DNA from: Desulfovibrio piger
GTDB taxonomy: Bacteria > Desulfobacterota > Desulfovibrionia > Desulfovibrionales > Desulfovibrionaceae
Length of the DNA stretch: 32,635 nt
Direction: 5' to 3'
Assembly: GCF_012843875.1 (NCBI RefSeq)
Contig: NZ_JABAFY010000029.1
Coordinates: 1 to 32,635, forward strand
Shown: positions 1-7,284 of the stretch, in pieces
Layout: each line of letters begins with the position of its first letter
Position numbering within the stretch: the first letter of the stretch is position 1
Translations under genes and position numbers: made by a program
Notes under the pieces: generated by a model
The model's input: only the letters and a program-made list of their open reading frames with translations
Told to the model about the DNA's origin: nothing
Database searches by the model: none

Positions 1-1
1 A

Positions 2-136
2 CATCACGAAAATCTGTTTGTTTCATGGGACGAGATTACCACACCTTTTAAAATCAAAAAACATGCCGGACATCCTCATAGCCTGTATCCTTTGGAGAAA
101 ACTGGTATGGCAAGGTGTATGCCGGACATTCTCTAA
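2..136 (+). CDS. Possible C-terminal end of a truncated protein
   Basis: An open frame runs from the left edge of the window to a TAA at 134-136 and encodes about 44 residues, including the stretch NLFVSWDEITTPFKI. The start lies outside the window. The mix of aromatic and charged residues reads like a protein C-terminus, and a factor-independent terminator with a T-tract lies about 80 bases downstream on the same strand, which fits a gene ending here. I do not recognise the family. Base composition is more AT-rich than the rest of the window. The frame is short, so it could be open by chance. Confidence 0.35.
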   Translation, partial: HHENLFVSWDEITTPFKIKKHAGHPHSLYPLEKTGMARCMPDIL

Positions 137-217
137 CTAAACAATGATGTTATATTTTTCCAGCTTCTTCCATTGGCGTGGAATCTGGCAAAAAGTGCCA
201 TTGTAAGGTCTATCATT

Positions 218-253
218 AAAAAAGTCCCGGCAATTAGCTGGGACTTTGTTTTT
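218..253 (+). terminator. Terminator after the left-edge gene
   Basis: An 11-bp stem with one G-T pair (AAAGTCCCGGC pairing with GCTGGGACTTT) and a 5-base loop is followed by a T-rich tract at 244-253. An A-run precedes it, so it could work in both directions. Confidence 0.7.
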
Positions 254-477
254 ACTGTAATTGTAACCTCATGCAAACAATGATTTTTATGTTCACATAT
301 AAGCCTTTCTTCAAAGGAGCGCAAGTCGGTCAGCGACCTCGTAGCGTGCTGAAATTCGATGTTTGAAACGCGCGTCGGAAATTTTTGAGTGCTTGAAAAG
401 GTGGAGGCTGAAGGGGCGCGGGGAAAAATCCAGGGCGCTGTTGTTGTAAAGCAGTTGTAAAAAATACGAAACAAAGA

Positions 478-509
478 AAGCGGTTACAGAGTTATCTCTG
501 TAACCGCTT
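478..509 (-). terminator. Terminator of tRNA-Leu(UAA)
   Basis: A perfect 14-bp inverted repeat (AAGCGGTTACAGAG and its complement) encloses a TTAT loop. On the minus strand it lies about 10 bases beyond the tRNA 3' end and is followed by a T-rich stretch, as expected for an intrinsic terminator. Confidence 0.85.
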
Positions 510-518
510 GATATTTTC

Positions 519-604
519 TGGTACCCGGAGCCGGGCTTGAACCGGCACAGCCGGTGGCCGAGGGATTTTAAGTCCCTTGTGTCTACCAATTCCACCATCC
601 GGGC
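519..604 (-). tRNA. tRNA-Leu (anticodon UAA)
   Basis: This is an 86-nt class II tRNA. The acceptor arm is GCCCGGA pairing with TCCGGGT, followed by discriminator A and an encoded CCA. The anticodon stem AGGGA/TCCCT encloses the loop CTTAAAA, giving anticodon TAA (leucine). It has a long variable arm and the TTCAAGC T-loop region. The sequence closely resembles the Escherichia coli tRNA-Leu(UAA). It has its own promoter and terminator and appears monocistronic. It is one of three leucine tRNAs in the window. Confidence 0.97.
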
Positions 605-613
605 GTGGGCTCC

Positions 614-642
614 TTTGTAGCTGGCAGCTCCCGCGGCGTCAA
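614..642 (-). promoter_or_regulatory. Sigma-70-type promoter of tRNA-Leu(UAA)
   Basis: On the minus strand TTGACG is followed by a 17-base spacer and TACAAA. The -10 box ends 9 bases before the tRNA 5' end, a normal distance for a tRNA promoter. Confidence 0.7.
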
Positions 643-1116
643 GGGGCGGGCGTTGCCAGACGGGGGCCGAGCCGCTACACTGCCCGAGGCTCCGCCGTCA
701 CAGGGGAGGCCCGGCAGGGGGGCACGTTTTCGTACGACAGTGCTTTGTCCGGGTCGTGCCGCACGCCCGCTCCTGTCGGGGCGGAAGGCAGGGAAAGCTC
801 ATCGGGACACGTGCCGGGGCCGTCACGGACTGTCAGGCAGCTGTGAAGGAACAGCCGCGCAAGGATGCTTTGGGGCGCGTCGCCCGCGCGGTATCCCGTT
901 CGCGACAGACCGCCGTGCCGGTGCCGAGGCAAGGCATCCGCTCGGGAGTTCGTTTGGGCTCAGTCCGCTATCGTCCATGGCCGTGGCCGCCCGTGTTCGG
1001 GGGCGTGGCCGTGGACGTCGGCATCTGTGAGGCATTCGCCGTGCCGTGGACGGCTTTGAGGATGGATGCCTTTGTGCCCCTGTGTCCCCTGTATCGCGGA
1101 GCCGTGGAGGAACGAT
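643..1116. other. Intergenic region without a recognised gene
   Basis: About 470 very GC-rich bases lie between the tRNA promoter and pgpA. Several long frames are open on both strands, but their translations are Arg/Gly/Pro/Ala-rich and look like nothing I recognise. Open frames arise easily at this base composition. Copies of GGCCGTGG near 980-1015 form a weak imperfect repeat. I see no clear promoter or RNA gene. Confidence 0.5.
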
Positions 1117-1593
1117 ATGTCATTCTGGAATACCTGCATCCTGGCCTATTGCCGTCTGGGCATCGCCGGGCTTTCGCCCAAGGCTCCGGGCACGGCCGGT
1201 TCGGCTCTGGCCGCCCTGCTGGCGCCGTTGCTTTTTCTGCCCCTGCCGCTCTGGGGCCGTCTGCTTTTTCTGGCCGTGATCGTCGTGACCGGCGGTCTGG
1301 CCGCCACCCGGGCCGAGATCCTGCTGGGGCGCACCGACCCCGGGGAAGTGGTCATAGACGAGCTCGTGGGCGTCTGGATCGCCCTGCTGCCCCTGGGCGC
1401 GGGCCAGTGGTCGTGGCCCGGTCTGGTCTGGGCCTTTGCCCTGTTCCGCCTGTTCGACATCTGGAAGCCCTGGCCCGTGCACGCCTCGGAAAACTGGCTG
1501 CCCGCAGGCTGGGGCATCATGCTGGACGATATCCTGGCCGGTCTTATGGCCATGTGCTGCATGCTGGTGCTGCGGGCCCTGGGCTGGGTCTAG
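1117..1593 (+). CDS. pgpA: Phosphatidylglycerophosphatase A
   Basis: This 158-residue membrane enzyme dephosphorylates phosphatidylglycerophosphate to phosphatidylglycerol, the last step of PG synthesis. All PgpA blocks are visible in order: APGTAGSALAALL near the N-terminus, DELVGVWIALL in the middle with the acidic DE pair, LFRLFDIWKPWPV, and MLDDILAGLMAM near the C-terminus. Three to four hydrophobic segments fit an inner-membrane protein. The start at 1117 is chosen because GGAGG lies 6 bases upstream; an upstream in-frame ATG at 1066 has no such support. It stands alone on the plus strand. Its product is the lipid donor used by Lgt, encoded nearby on the other strand. Confidence 0.95.
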   Translation: MSFWNTCILAYCRLGIAGLSPKAPGTAGSALAALLAPLLFLPLPLWGRLLFLAVIVVTGGLAATRAEILLGRTDPGEVVIDELVGVWIALLPLGAGQWSWPGLVWAFALFRLFDIWKPWPVHASENWLPAGWGIMLDDILAGLMAMCCMLVLRALGWV

Positions 1594-1820
1594 CAAGAGG
1601 GGAGAGAACATCCTCGCACGCTGCCGCCGATGCCCGCGGCTGTCTTCGGCGCGACGGGTATCGGTTCGGAGGAACTGCTTTCAGCGGCCGGGCAGCGCGA
1701 AAAAAGCCCCTTCCCTTTGCGCCTTCTTGTCACTCCGCGCGTTTGATGCGGGAGGGTGAGAGGAAAAAGGCAGGCCCGTCTCAGGCCGGATAGGGGGAGG
1801 CTGTACTCTTGGAGGAAATA

Positions 1821-1848
1821 AAAAAAGGACGCTGCGGCGTCCTTTTTT
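1821..1848. terminator. Bidirectional terminator downstream of pgpA
   Basis: A perfect 12-bp stem, AAAAAAGGACGC with GCGTCCTTTTTT, encloses the loop TGCG. Poly-A on one side and poly-T on the other let it work on both strands. It is about 230 bases past the pgpA stop and also lies downstream of infA on the opposite strand. Confidence 0.85.
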
Positions 1849-1965
1849 CGTATCTGTTGCAGGGAAAGGAGAAGAAGATCTCTCCTGAGCTCCCATGTTT
1901 GCCTGGGCGAGGCTGTGCGGCTGCGGGAGGGACGGTGATACTTCTCCGCCATCCACAGGACGCAA

Positions 1966-2003
1966 CAAAAGCGCACCTCTGTCAGTACAGTCAGGGGTGC
2001 GCT
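1966..2003 (-). terminator. Terminator of infA
   Basis: The inverted repeat AGCGCACC/GGTGCGCT at 1970-1977 and 1996-2003 encloses a smaller hairpin. On the minus strand it is followed by CTTTTGTT. It lies about 20 bases past the infA stop. Confidence 0.75.
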
Positions 2004-2025
2004 GAAAAGGCGGGGCGGGTGCGGG

Positions 2026-2244
2026 CTACTTCATGCGGTAGGTGATGCGGCCGCGGGTCAGATCGTAGGGAGAGAGCTCCACCTTCACGCGGTCGCCGGG
2101 CAGGATGCGGATGTAGAACTTGCGCATCTTGCCGGAAATGTGCGCCAGCACTTCGTGGCCGTTTTCCAGCTCCACACGGAACATGGCATTGGGCAGGGCT
2201 TCCTGCACCACGCCGTCAACTTCAATGGAACCTTCTTTAGCCAT
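2026..2244 (-). CDS. infA: Translation initiation factor IF-1
   Basis: This 72-residue protein is a complete IF-1, beginning [13 protein letters not shown] and ending RGRITYRMK. It is a single S1-like OB-fold that binds the ribosomal A site during initiation. The conserved block [14 protein letters not shown] and the RILPGDRV segment are present, and the length is exactly that of the family. GGAGGAAAT directly precedes the ATG. It is the last gene of a moaC-lgt-infA series on the minus strand, 59 bases after the lgt stop, and is followed by its own terminator. Confidence 0.98.
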   Translation of the reverse strand: MAKEGSIEVDGVVQEALPNAMFRVELENGHEVLAHISGKMRKFYIRILPGDRVKVELSPYDLTRGRITYRMK

Positions 2245-2303
2245 ATTTCCTCCAGAAAAATTCAGATAAGCGGCGAATATCTACACAGAAGAGACAAGGT
2301 CTG

Positions 2304-3134
2304 TCAACGCTTTCGTGCGCTCTTGCCCTTGCGGGGAGCCGTCGCGGGCTCCACGGCGGCCCGTTCCCGCGGCGTGCGGCACAGCAGCCACAGGCCCGCG
2401 GCCATGAGCGGCAGGCAGAGCAGCTGGCCCATGGTCAGCCAGCCGAAAGCCAGGTAGCCCAGCTGGGCATCGGGCACGCGCACGAATTCCACGCCAAAGC
2501 GGAACACGGCGTAGAGCAGGGCGAAAAGACCGGAGACGGCGCCCGCCTTGCGCGGCCGGGCGGAGAAGATCCAGAGTACCACGAACAGCACCAGCCCTTC
2601 CAGCAGGCCTTCATAGAGCTGCGAGGGGTGGCGCGGCCAGGGCCCGCCGGTGGGGAAGACCATGGCCCAGGGCACGTCGCTGACCTTGCCCCAGAGCTCG
2701 CCGTTGATGAAGTTGCCCATGCGGCCCCAGAACAGGCCCTGCGGCACCAGCGGCGCGATGAAGTCCGAGACCTCGAGGAAGGACTTCTTGCGGGTGCGCG
2801 CGAAATACCAGAAGGCGCAGAGCACGCCCAGCAGGCCGCCGTGGAAGGACATGCCGCCGTTCCAGATGCGCAGGATCTCGCCGGGGTCGTCGATGTAGGC
2901 GGGCAGATCGTAGAAGAGCACATAGCCCAGGCGCGCGCCCAGGATGACGCCCAGCATGACGAAGGTCAGCAGGTCGTCCACATCCACGGTCTTCCAGCCG
3001 GAACCGGGACGGGAGGCCCGCCAGCGGGCCAGGCCCCAGCCCACGAAAAAGGCCAGCAAATACATGAGGCCGTACCAGCGCAGCTGCAGGGAGCCGATGC
3101 TGAAGGCCACGGGATCGATGGCAGGGAACTGCAT
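2304..3134 (-). CDS. lgt: Prolipoprotein diacylglyceryl transferase
   Basis: This 276-residue inner-membrane enzyme transfers diacylglyceryl from phosphatidylglycerol to the lipobox cysteine of prolipoproteins. The family signature GRMGNFINGELWG is intact, with the conserved Arg and Asn. MSFHGGLLG contains the conserved His, and HPSQLYEGLLEG follows. About seven hydrophobic segments are visible, and the C-terminal tail is basic (KGKSARKR). The start at 3134, MQFPAIDPVAF, is chosen because homologues begin with this kind of segment and because it lies just after the moaC stop at 3140. Frames extending upstream overlap moaC and are not supported. The 5-base gap implies co-transcription and probable translational coupling with moaC. 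Confidence 0.96.
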   Translation of the reverse strand: MQFPAIDPVAFSIGSLQLRWYGLMYLLAFFVGWGLARWRASRPGSGWKTVDVDDLLTFVMLGVILGARLGYVLFYDLPAYIDDPGEILRIWNGGMSFHGGLLGVLCAFWYFARTRKKSFLEVSDFIAPLVPQGLFWGRMGNFINGELWGKVSDVPWAMVFPTGGPWPRHPSQLYEGLLEGLVLFVVLWIFSARPRKAGAVSGLFALLYAVFRFGVEFVRVPDAQLGYLAFGWLTMGQLLCLPLMAAGLWLLCRTPRERAAVEPATAPRKGKSARKR

Positions 3135-3139
3135 CCGTC

Positions 3140-3628
3140 TTAGTCCAGGGGCTTGGCGTGGAAGGCGCCGCTGCGGCCGCCGTCCTTGAACAGCAGACGG
3201 ACGCGGCTGATGACGATATCGCGCTGCACGGCCTTGCACATGTCATAGATGACGGCAGCGGCGGTCTGGGCGGCGATGATGGCTTCCATCTCCACGCCCG
3301 TGGGGCCGGTGGTGCGGGTCTCGGCCTCGATGCGCACGCTGGGCGGGGTGTCGCGCACCTCAAAGCGCACGTCCACGAGGTTCAGGTTCAGGGGATGGCA
3401 GAGCGGGATCAGTTCCGAGGTGCGCTTGGCGGCCATGATGCCGCCCACCTTGGCGCAGGTCAGCACGTCGCCCTTGGGCAGGGCGCATTCCTTGAGCAGT
3501 TTCAGGGTATTGGGCGAAAGCTCCACGATGGCTTCGGCAATGGCCACACGCTGGGTGTCGGGCTTGGCGCCCACGTCCACCATGGTGATGTTGCCGTCCT
3601 TGTCCAGATGGGAAAAATTGTCCTGCAT
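3140..3628 (-). CDS. moaC: Cyclic pyranopterin monophosphate synthase
   Basis: This 162-residue cytosolic enzyme forms cyclic pyranopterin monophosphate from the product of MoaA, the second half of the first stage of molybdenum-cofactor synthesis. Family motifs are present: [10 protein letters not shown] near the N-terminus, LCHPLNL with the catalytic-region His, GVEMEA, and near the end the [10 protein letters not shown] segment with the conserved Asp and Lys. The start MQDNFSHLD at 3628 has AAGGAT 7 bases upstream; upstream in-frame Met codons lack this. It heads the moaC-lgt-infA group. Its link to lgt and infA is positional only. The molybdopterin product would serve formate dehydrogenases and similar enzymes, which are not in this window. 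Confidence 0.97.
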   Translation of the reverse strand: MQDNFSHLDKDGNITMVDVGAKPDTQRVAIAEAIVELSPNTLKLLKECALPKGDVLTCAKVGGIMAAKRTSELIPLCHPLNLNLVDVRFEVRDTPPSVRIEAETRTTGPTGVEMEAIIAAQTAAAVIYDMCKAVQRDIVISRVRLLFKDGGRSGAFHAKPLD

Positions 3629-3760
3629 GAGGCGTATCCTTGCATTAAGAGTGTGCCTTGCTGTGTAGCGCATGGACAGGCGCAAGGCAAGGCGGCCGGG
3701 GCCTGCCGGGCAGGCCGGGAGCGGAAAATGGCGGGCCGGAAATTTTTTTGCAAAAAATAC

Positions 3761-3789
3761 TTGCCAGGCAGGGGTAAATCCGCTACATA
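3761..3789 (+). promoter_or_regulatory. Promoter of tRNA-Leu(CAG), first copy
   Basis: TTGCCA at 3761-3766, a 17-base spacer and TACATA at 3784-3789 end 9 bases before the tRNA. The same architecture occurs before the second copy at 7151-7179. Confidence 0.75.
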
Positions 3790-3798
3790 CATTTCCGC

Positions 3799-3885
3799 GC
3801 CGAAGTGGTGGAATTGGTAGACACGCTAGGTTCAGGGTCTAGTTCTGGCAACGGAGTGGGAGTTCGACTCTCCCCTTCGGCACCA
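3799..3885 (+). tRNA. tRNA-Leu (anticodon CAG), first copy
   Basis: This is an 87-nt class II tRNA with acceptor arm GCCGAAG/CTTCGGC, an encoded ACCA end, anticodon stem CTAGG/TCTAG and loop TTCAGGG, giving anticodon CAG. The variable arm is long. It is identical over its full length to the copy at 7189-7275, and the similarity continues through the downstream terminators. Antisense frames across it translate to a [21 protein letters not shown] string, a known kind of false protein from leucine tRNA genes. Confidence 0.97.
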
Positions 3886-3894
3886 ATGGAAAGT

Positions 3895-3920
3895 AAGGCT
3901 GGTAGAAATACCAGCCTTTT
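3895..3920 (+). terminator. First terminator of tRNA-Leu(CAG), copy 1
   Basis: A perfect 10-bp stem (AAGGCTGGTA/TACCAGCCTT) with a GAAA loop is followed by TTTTCC. It begins 10 bases past the tRNA end. Confidence 0.85.
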
Positions 3921-3963
3921 CCTGTTTCTGGGGCCGGGCAGTTTTTTGCCGGTCAGGGATGAC

Positions 3964-4001
3964 AGCCGGTGGCAGGCAGCAGCCTTGCCCCGGCTTTTTT
4001 T
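3964..4001 (+). terminator. Second terminator of tRNA-Leu(CAG), copy 1
   Basis: The outer stem AGCCGG/CCGGCT and inner stem GGCAGG/CCTTGCC (one bulge) are followed by a run of T. This makes a tandem back-up terminator that is also conserved in the second copy. Confidence 0.7.
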
Positions 4002-4069
4002 ATGCCCCCTGTGTTCCTTGGAAACAGAAGACGGCGTGCTTGCCTGTTGCCGGCAGCATGGAAACAAAA

Positions 4070-4104
4070 AGACGCGCCCTTCCCGTGGAGGGAAGGGCGC
4101 GTCT
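4070..4104 (-). terminator. Terminator of the cobD-cobS-cobU operon
   Basis: A perfect 15-bp stem at 4070-4084 and 4090-4104 has the loop GTGGA. On the minus strand it is followed by TTTTTGTTT. It lies about 70 bases past the cobU stop. Confidence 0.9.
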
Positions 4105-4172
4105 TCTGTTTTGGCGTACGGAGCGGGAGCGGCACTGTGCACGACGGCTGCAGGCTCCCGGAAGGGCGGGGC

Positions 4173-4757
4173 TCAAAATTCCAGCTTTTCCAGCCGCAGG
4201 CAGCGTCCGGCCACCACAAGGAAAGCCTCCCGTGCCTGTGCGGCAAGCATCTGGTTGGCCAGACCCAGGCCATCATCGAAAACACGGGCCAGACGTTCCG
4301 CCCGTATGCCGCCGAGGCCGGTCTCGCCGGAGACCAGCACCCAGCGGCAGGGGAAGGCCCGCATGGTGTGCAGCAATTCGTCCACTTCTTCCGTGAGGCT
4401 GGTCTCGAAGGCCGCCGCATCCTGCGGATCGTCCAGCGCGAACAGGATGTTGCTCATCCAGAGGGTCACGCAGTCCAGCAAGATGGTGGGCACGGGGGCA
4501 TCCGCGGCCTGTGCGGCCAGCAGGGGCGCCAGCTCCCGGCCCGGATGCCGGGGGCATTCCAGCGTGTGCCAGTGGGCGGGGCGGCGGCTGCGGTGGCGCC
4601 GGATGCGTTCGACCATGGCAGGGTCGTCTCCCAGGGGCCGGGCCGTGGCCAGATACCAGACAGGCCCCCGGGCCTTTGCCGTGACCAGGGCCTCGGCCAG
4701 CGCGCTCTTGCCGCTGCGGGTCCCGCCCAGGAACAGGGTCAGGTCAATATCTTCCAT
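4173..4757 (-). CDS. cobU: Adenosylcobinamide kinase/guanylyltransferase
   Basis: This 194-residue cytosolic enzyme phosphorylates adenosylcobinamide and then attaches GMP to give AdoCbi-GDP, activating the corrin for nucleotide-loop assembly. The P-loop GGTRSGKS is at residues 11-18. The His-containing segment RHRSRRPAHWHTLE at about 54-67 includes the His expected to carry GMP, and LLDCVTLWMSNIL follows. The start is supported by GGAGGAAG 5 bases upstream. It is the last gene of the operon after cobD and cobS, 35 bases past the cobS stop, and is followed by a strong terminator. Length and motifs are typical and nothing is missing. Confidence 0.96.
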   Translation of the reverse strand: MEDIDLTLFLGGTRSGKSALAEALVTAKARGPVWYLATARPLGDDPAMVERIRRHRSRRPAHWHTLECPRHPGRELAPLLAAQAADAPVPTILLDCVTLWMSNILFALDDPQDAAAFETSLTEEVDELLHTMRAFPCRWVLVSGETGLGGIRAERLARVFDDGLGLANQMLAAQAREAFLVVAGRCLRLEKLEF

Positions 4758-4792
4758 AGGGCTTCCTCCTTCAGGGGGCGGTCGTCATGTCC

Positions 4793-5533
4793 TTACGGCA
4801 GGCAGCAGACCGCCAGCACGGCGCATTCCGTGGTCTCGATAAGAGCTCCGAAGACGTCCCCCGTGACGCCGCCGATGCGCTTGCGGGCCGCGGACAACAG
4901 CCGGAAGGCCACCAGTCCGGCCGCCAGCAGGCCGTAGAGGCCATGCCGTCCCATCACGAGACAGGCCGCAAGGCAGAGCCCGAGGGCCGTATAGGCGTAG
5001 CGGGGCTTCATGCCGTCGTGCATCATGGAGCCCAGACCGCCGGGCCGGGCCGAGGGCAGACGCATGCCCACGAAGACCTGGCAGCGGCCCAGCAGACCGG
5101 CCAGGCAGCAGGCCCCCAGCGCATGCAGGGGCGCCGTCCCGGCCAGTGCCGCCAGCGCCGCGACCTTGGTGGAAAGGACGAAGAACAGGGCCAGGGCGCC
5201 GAAGCTGCCCAGGCGGGAATCCTTCATGATGGTCAGACGGCGTTCGGGCGAGGTCTCCACCAGCAGGCCGTCGCCGCAGTCGGCGACCCCGTCCAGATGC
5301 AGCCCGCCGGTGATGACGGTCCAGACAAGGGCGGCCCCGATGCCGCAGAGCGCGGCGGGCAGGCCCAGCCGGGCAGCCAGCAGCAGGGCCAGAGCGGCCA
5401 GAGCGCCCACCAGCAGGCCCACGGCGGGCAGCCAGGCCACCACACCGGAGAGCGTGGGGGGCAGAGGGGCGGAGCCCACGGGGATGCGGGTAAAAAAGGC
5501 CAGACCGGCGCGGAATGAGGTGATGATGGACAT
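4793..5533 (-). CDS. cobS: Adenosylcobinamide-GDP ribazoletransferase (cobalamin synthase)
   Basis: This 246-residue inner-membrane enzyme joins AdoCbi-GDP and alpha-ribazole (phosphate), the penultimate or last step of adenosylcobalamin synthesis. It has several hydrophobic helices, the metal-binding motif GGLHLDGVADCGDGL at residues 76-90, and MKDSRLGSFG at about 103-112, both diagnostic of CobS. The start MSIITSFRAGLAFFTRIPVG fits the family's usual N-terminus. The longer frame running upstream is only a read-through of GC-rich sequence across cobD. Its ribosome binding site is weak (AAGGCG, 8 bases upstream). It lies between cobD (44-base gap) and cobU. Confidence 0.96.
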   Translation of the reverse strand: MSIITSFRAGLAFFTRIPVGSAPLPPTLSGVVAWLPAVGLLVGALAALALLLAARLGLPAALCGIGAALVWTVITGGLHLDGVADCGDGLLVETSPERRLTIMKDSRLGSFGALALFFVLSTKVAALAALAGTAPLHALGACCLAGLLGRCQVFVGMRLPSARPGGLGSMMHDGMKPRYAYTALGLCLAACLVMGRHGLYGLLAAGLVAFRLLSAARKRIGGVTGDVFGALIETTECAVLAVCCLP

Positions 5534-5577
5534 GCGGTATCGCCTTGCTGGAGGTTGAAGGAAAAAAGTCGTCGTCC

Positions 5578-6573
5578 TCAGATGCAGGCCACTGCCGCCG
5601 GCAGCAGGGAAGCCAGCGTCGCGAAGACCAGCAGGGAGCCCCACATAAGGCGCACGGCCTGCCGGATATGCCGGGCCGTGGCCAGCGGGGTGCCGTCGCC
5701 CAGCCAGGGATGATCGCGGTACAGGGGGCCGTACCAGGCCGGGCCGCCAAGCCGCAGGCCCAGGGCCCCGGCAAAGGCGGCTTCGCTCCAGGCGGAATTG
5801 GGACTCTCGTGGGCATGGCGGTCGCGCCAGCCCACCCGGCGGCAGGCACGGGCATCGAGTCCGGGCAGCAGGGCCGCGGCCAGCACGATGCAGGGCAGGG
5901 CCAGCCGCGCCGGGCACCAGTTGAGCACGTCGTCCAGGCGGGCGGAGGCTGTGCCGAAACAGCGATAGGTCTCGTTGAGCTTGCCCCACATGGCATCCAG
6001 CACGTTGGCGGCACGGTGGCAGGCGGCCAGGGCAGCGGCCCCGGGCAGTCCGGCCAGCAGCAGGCCCGCCGCCGCCCAGAACAGAGTGGAAAGGATGCCG
6101 TCGGTCAGGTTCTCGCCCACGCTCTCCACACAGGCCCGGGCCACGCCGTGGGCATCCAGCTGTTGCGGGTCGCGTCCCACCAGCATGGACACGGCCCGGC
6201 GGGCCGCCTCCAGATCGCCCTGTTCCAGCGGCAGGGCCACACGGCGGGCGTGTTCGTCCAGGCAGCGGGGCGCCAGACAGAGGGAGACCACGACCACACA
6301 GACGATCCAGGCGGTCGCGCCGCCGAGCATCTCTCCGGCAAGCCGGACAGGCAGTGCCGCCAGCAGGCCCACCGGCAGGACCACGGCCAGACAGGCCGCC
6401 AGACCGGCCAGTGTCATGCGTGGCCCGTTGGGACCGCGGCGGAAGACTCGTTCCATGATGGCGGCCAGGGCCCCCATGCCGCAGACGGGATGGACACGGG
6501 CCGGGGGTTCCCCCAGCAGTCGGTCCAGCAGCAGGGCGGCGGGCAGGAGAAGGAAGGCGGCCAGTGCGCTCAT
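5578..6573 (-). CDS. cobD: Adenosylcobinamide-phosphate synthase (CbiB/CobD)
   Basis: This 331-residue membrane protein attaches aminopropanol (phosphate) to adenosylcobyric acid. Family blocks are clear: LLDRLLGEPPARVHPVCGMG near the N-terminus, LEQGDLEAARRAVSMLVGRD, ESVGENLTDGILSTLFW at about residues 150-166, and HESPNSAWSEAAFAGALGL. There are four to five transmembrane stretches. The start at 6573 is chosen because AGGAG lies 7 bases upstream; an ATG two codons earlier at 6579 is only one base from it. It is the first gene of the cobD-cobS-cobU operon. The 600 bases upstream contain no recognisable cobalamin riboswitch, which is worth noting for a cob operon. Confidence 0.96.
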   Translation of the reverse strand: MSALAAFLLLPAALLLDRLLGEPPARVHPVCGMGALAAIMERVFRRGPNGPRMTLAGLAACLAVVLPVGLLAALPVRLAGEMLGGATAWIVCVVVVSLCLAPRCLDEHARRVALPLEQGDLEAARRAVSMLVGRDPQQLDAHGVARACVESVGENLTDGILSTLFWAAAGLLLAGLPGAAALAACHRAANVLDAMWGKLNETYRCFGTASARLDDVLNWCPARLALPCIVLAAALLPGLDARACRRVGWRDRHAHESPNSAWSEAAFAGALGLRLGGPAWYGPLYRDHPWLGDGTPLATARHIRQAVRLMWGSLLVFATLASLLPAAVACI

Positions 6574-6857
6574 CGCCATGCTCCTGATGTCCCCGTGGCC
6601 GCTGCCGGCGAGATAAGGGAGAGCGTCGCCAGCGCAGCAGCGGCGCGGGAAGGGCTACAGCCGGACAGCGGCTGCTTCCGGGGCTGGGGGCGGAAAGAGA
6701 TGCCGTTTTCCCCGTGCCGGAGGGCAGGGACAGGATAAAACGTGGGCCGGGAAGGCTGGGGGGCAGTGCTGCGCATGTGGGTTCCTTGCGTTTTTCCGGC
6801 CTTGGCCGGGCCGCCAGTCTGCGAAAAATCGGCTGCCTGCGCAAGGGGAGGGCAGGT

Positions 6858-6930
6858 GCCATCCGTTCTTGTCCGCCTTCATCCCGCGCTTCCAGCGTAT
6901 CTCCCGAAAAGGCGGCACCAGCCGGATGGC
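6858..6930 (-). promoter_or_regulatory. Possible structured leader element of the cob operon
   Basis: The arms GCCATCCG (6858-6865) and CGGATGGC (6923-6930) pair perfectly. Inside them CCGCCTT pairs with AAGGCGG, and the core between these holds about 30 bases. On the minus strand it lies in the cobD leader, about 290 bases before the start codon. It contains GGTGCCGCC, which resembles the opening of cobalamin riboswitches, but the rest of that consensus is absent, so the function is unknown. Confidence 0.3.
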
Positions 6931-7090
6931 GCAGATCCCGTCATGGTACATGGCCGGACGCCCCCTGTGCCTGCTTGCGGGGCTGTTCCGCGGACGGCAG
7001 CCATCTCGTCCGCTGTCCGCAGGGCGGCGAGTTTTGCGTTTCCTCTGCCTGCAGGAGGGGTAACAGTTCTTGAAAACCTGTGAGTGCTGC

Positions 7091-7118
7091 AGTTTATCAT
7101 CCCGATTTTGTTTGTTAA
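7091..7118 (-). promoter_or_regulatory. Candidate promoter for the cobD operon
   Basis: On the minus strand TTAACA is followed by 16 bases and TAAACT, in an AT-rich patch. It is the best-looking minus-strand promoter upstream of cobD, but it is about 500 bases from the start codon. Confidence 0.4.
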
Positions 7119-7150
7119 AATAAAAAAATGGGAAAAATCGAAAAAAAAGC

Positions 7151-7179
7151 TTGCCAGCGGGGGGCGAATCCTGTAGACA
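7151..7179 (+). promoter_or_regulatory. Promoter of tRNA-Leu(CAG), second copy
   Basis: TTGCCA, a 17-base spacer and TAGACA match the layout of the promoter at 3761-3789. The -10 box ends 9 bases before the tRNA. Confidence 0.75.
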
Positions 7180-7188
7180 GATTTTCGC

Positions 7189-7275
7189 GCCGAAGTGGTG
7201 GAATTGGTAGACACGCTAGGTTCAGGGTCTAGTTCTGGCAACGGAGTGGGAGTTCGACTCTCCCCTTCGGCACCA
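7189..7275 (+). tRNA. tRNA-Leu (anticodon CAG), second copy
   Basis: This 87-nt tRNA is identical to the one at 3799-3885, with the same acceptor arm, CAG anticodon, long variable arm and encoded CCA. The similarity extends about 120 bases downstream, through two terminators, with only about five differences. The two copies are direct repeats 3390 bases apart and bracket the cob operon. Confidence 0.97.
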
Positions 7276-7284
7276 ATGGAAAGC

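Larger units (their letters stand above)
137..518. other. Intergenic region, AT-rich left part
   Basis: I find no convincing gene in these 382 bases. They hold two terminators, described separately: one reading rightwards at 218-253 and one ending the tRNA-Leu unit at 478-509. The stretch 300-470 is GC-richer and has short open frames on both strands without recognisable products. Confidence 0.5.
1594..2025. other. Intergenic region between pgpA and infA
   Basis: This region lies between two genes whose 3' ends face each other. It carries a terminator near its centre and one adjoining infA, both described separately. I see no gene. A sequence resembling a ribosome binding site (GGAGGAAATA, near 1811) precedes the central terminator but has no coding frame after it. 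Confidence 0.6.
6574..7188. other. Long leader/intergenic region upstream of cobD
   Basis: Over 600 bases have no convincing gene. On the minus strand a candidate promoter (7091-7118) would give a leader of about 500 bases before cobD. The leader contains an extended inverted repeat at 6858-6930. I searched by eye for the cobalamin-riboswitch core (AGCCAGGAGACCTGCC-like box, GCCACTG) and did not find it. On the plus strand the right end carries the promoter of the second tRNA-Leu(CAG). Confidence 0.45.

Noticed and set aside
63..130. Direct repeat ATGCCGGACAT at 63-73 and 119-129
   Set aside because: Two copies of an 11-base word 56 bases apart, both inside the possible coding tail, with no further structure. 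This is not enough to call an operator or insertion-site repeat.
756..1793. Long plus-strand frame of 345 codons covering the pgpA region
   Set aside because: It is out of frame with pgpA, whose motifs are complete. The translation is Arg/Gly/Pro-rich with no family resemblance and is a by-product of high GC.
4793..6862. Long minus-strand frame that would fuse cobS to about 440 extra N-terminal residues
   Set aside because: The extra part is antisense-frame sequence of cobD and its upstream region. CobS starts normally at 5533, and cobD occupies the other frame with full motifs.
6574..7188. Cobalamin riboswitch upstream of cobD
   Set aside because: Neither the B12-box-like 3' element nor the GCCACTG core can be found on the minus strand. 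Only a GGTGCCGCC start and an inverted repeat are present.
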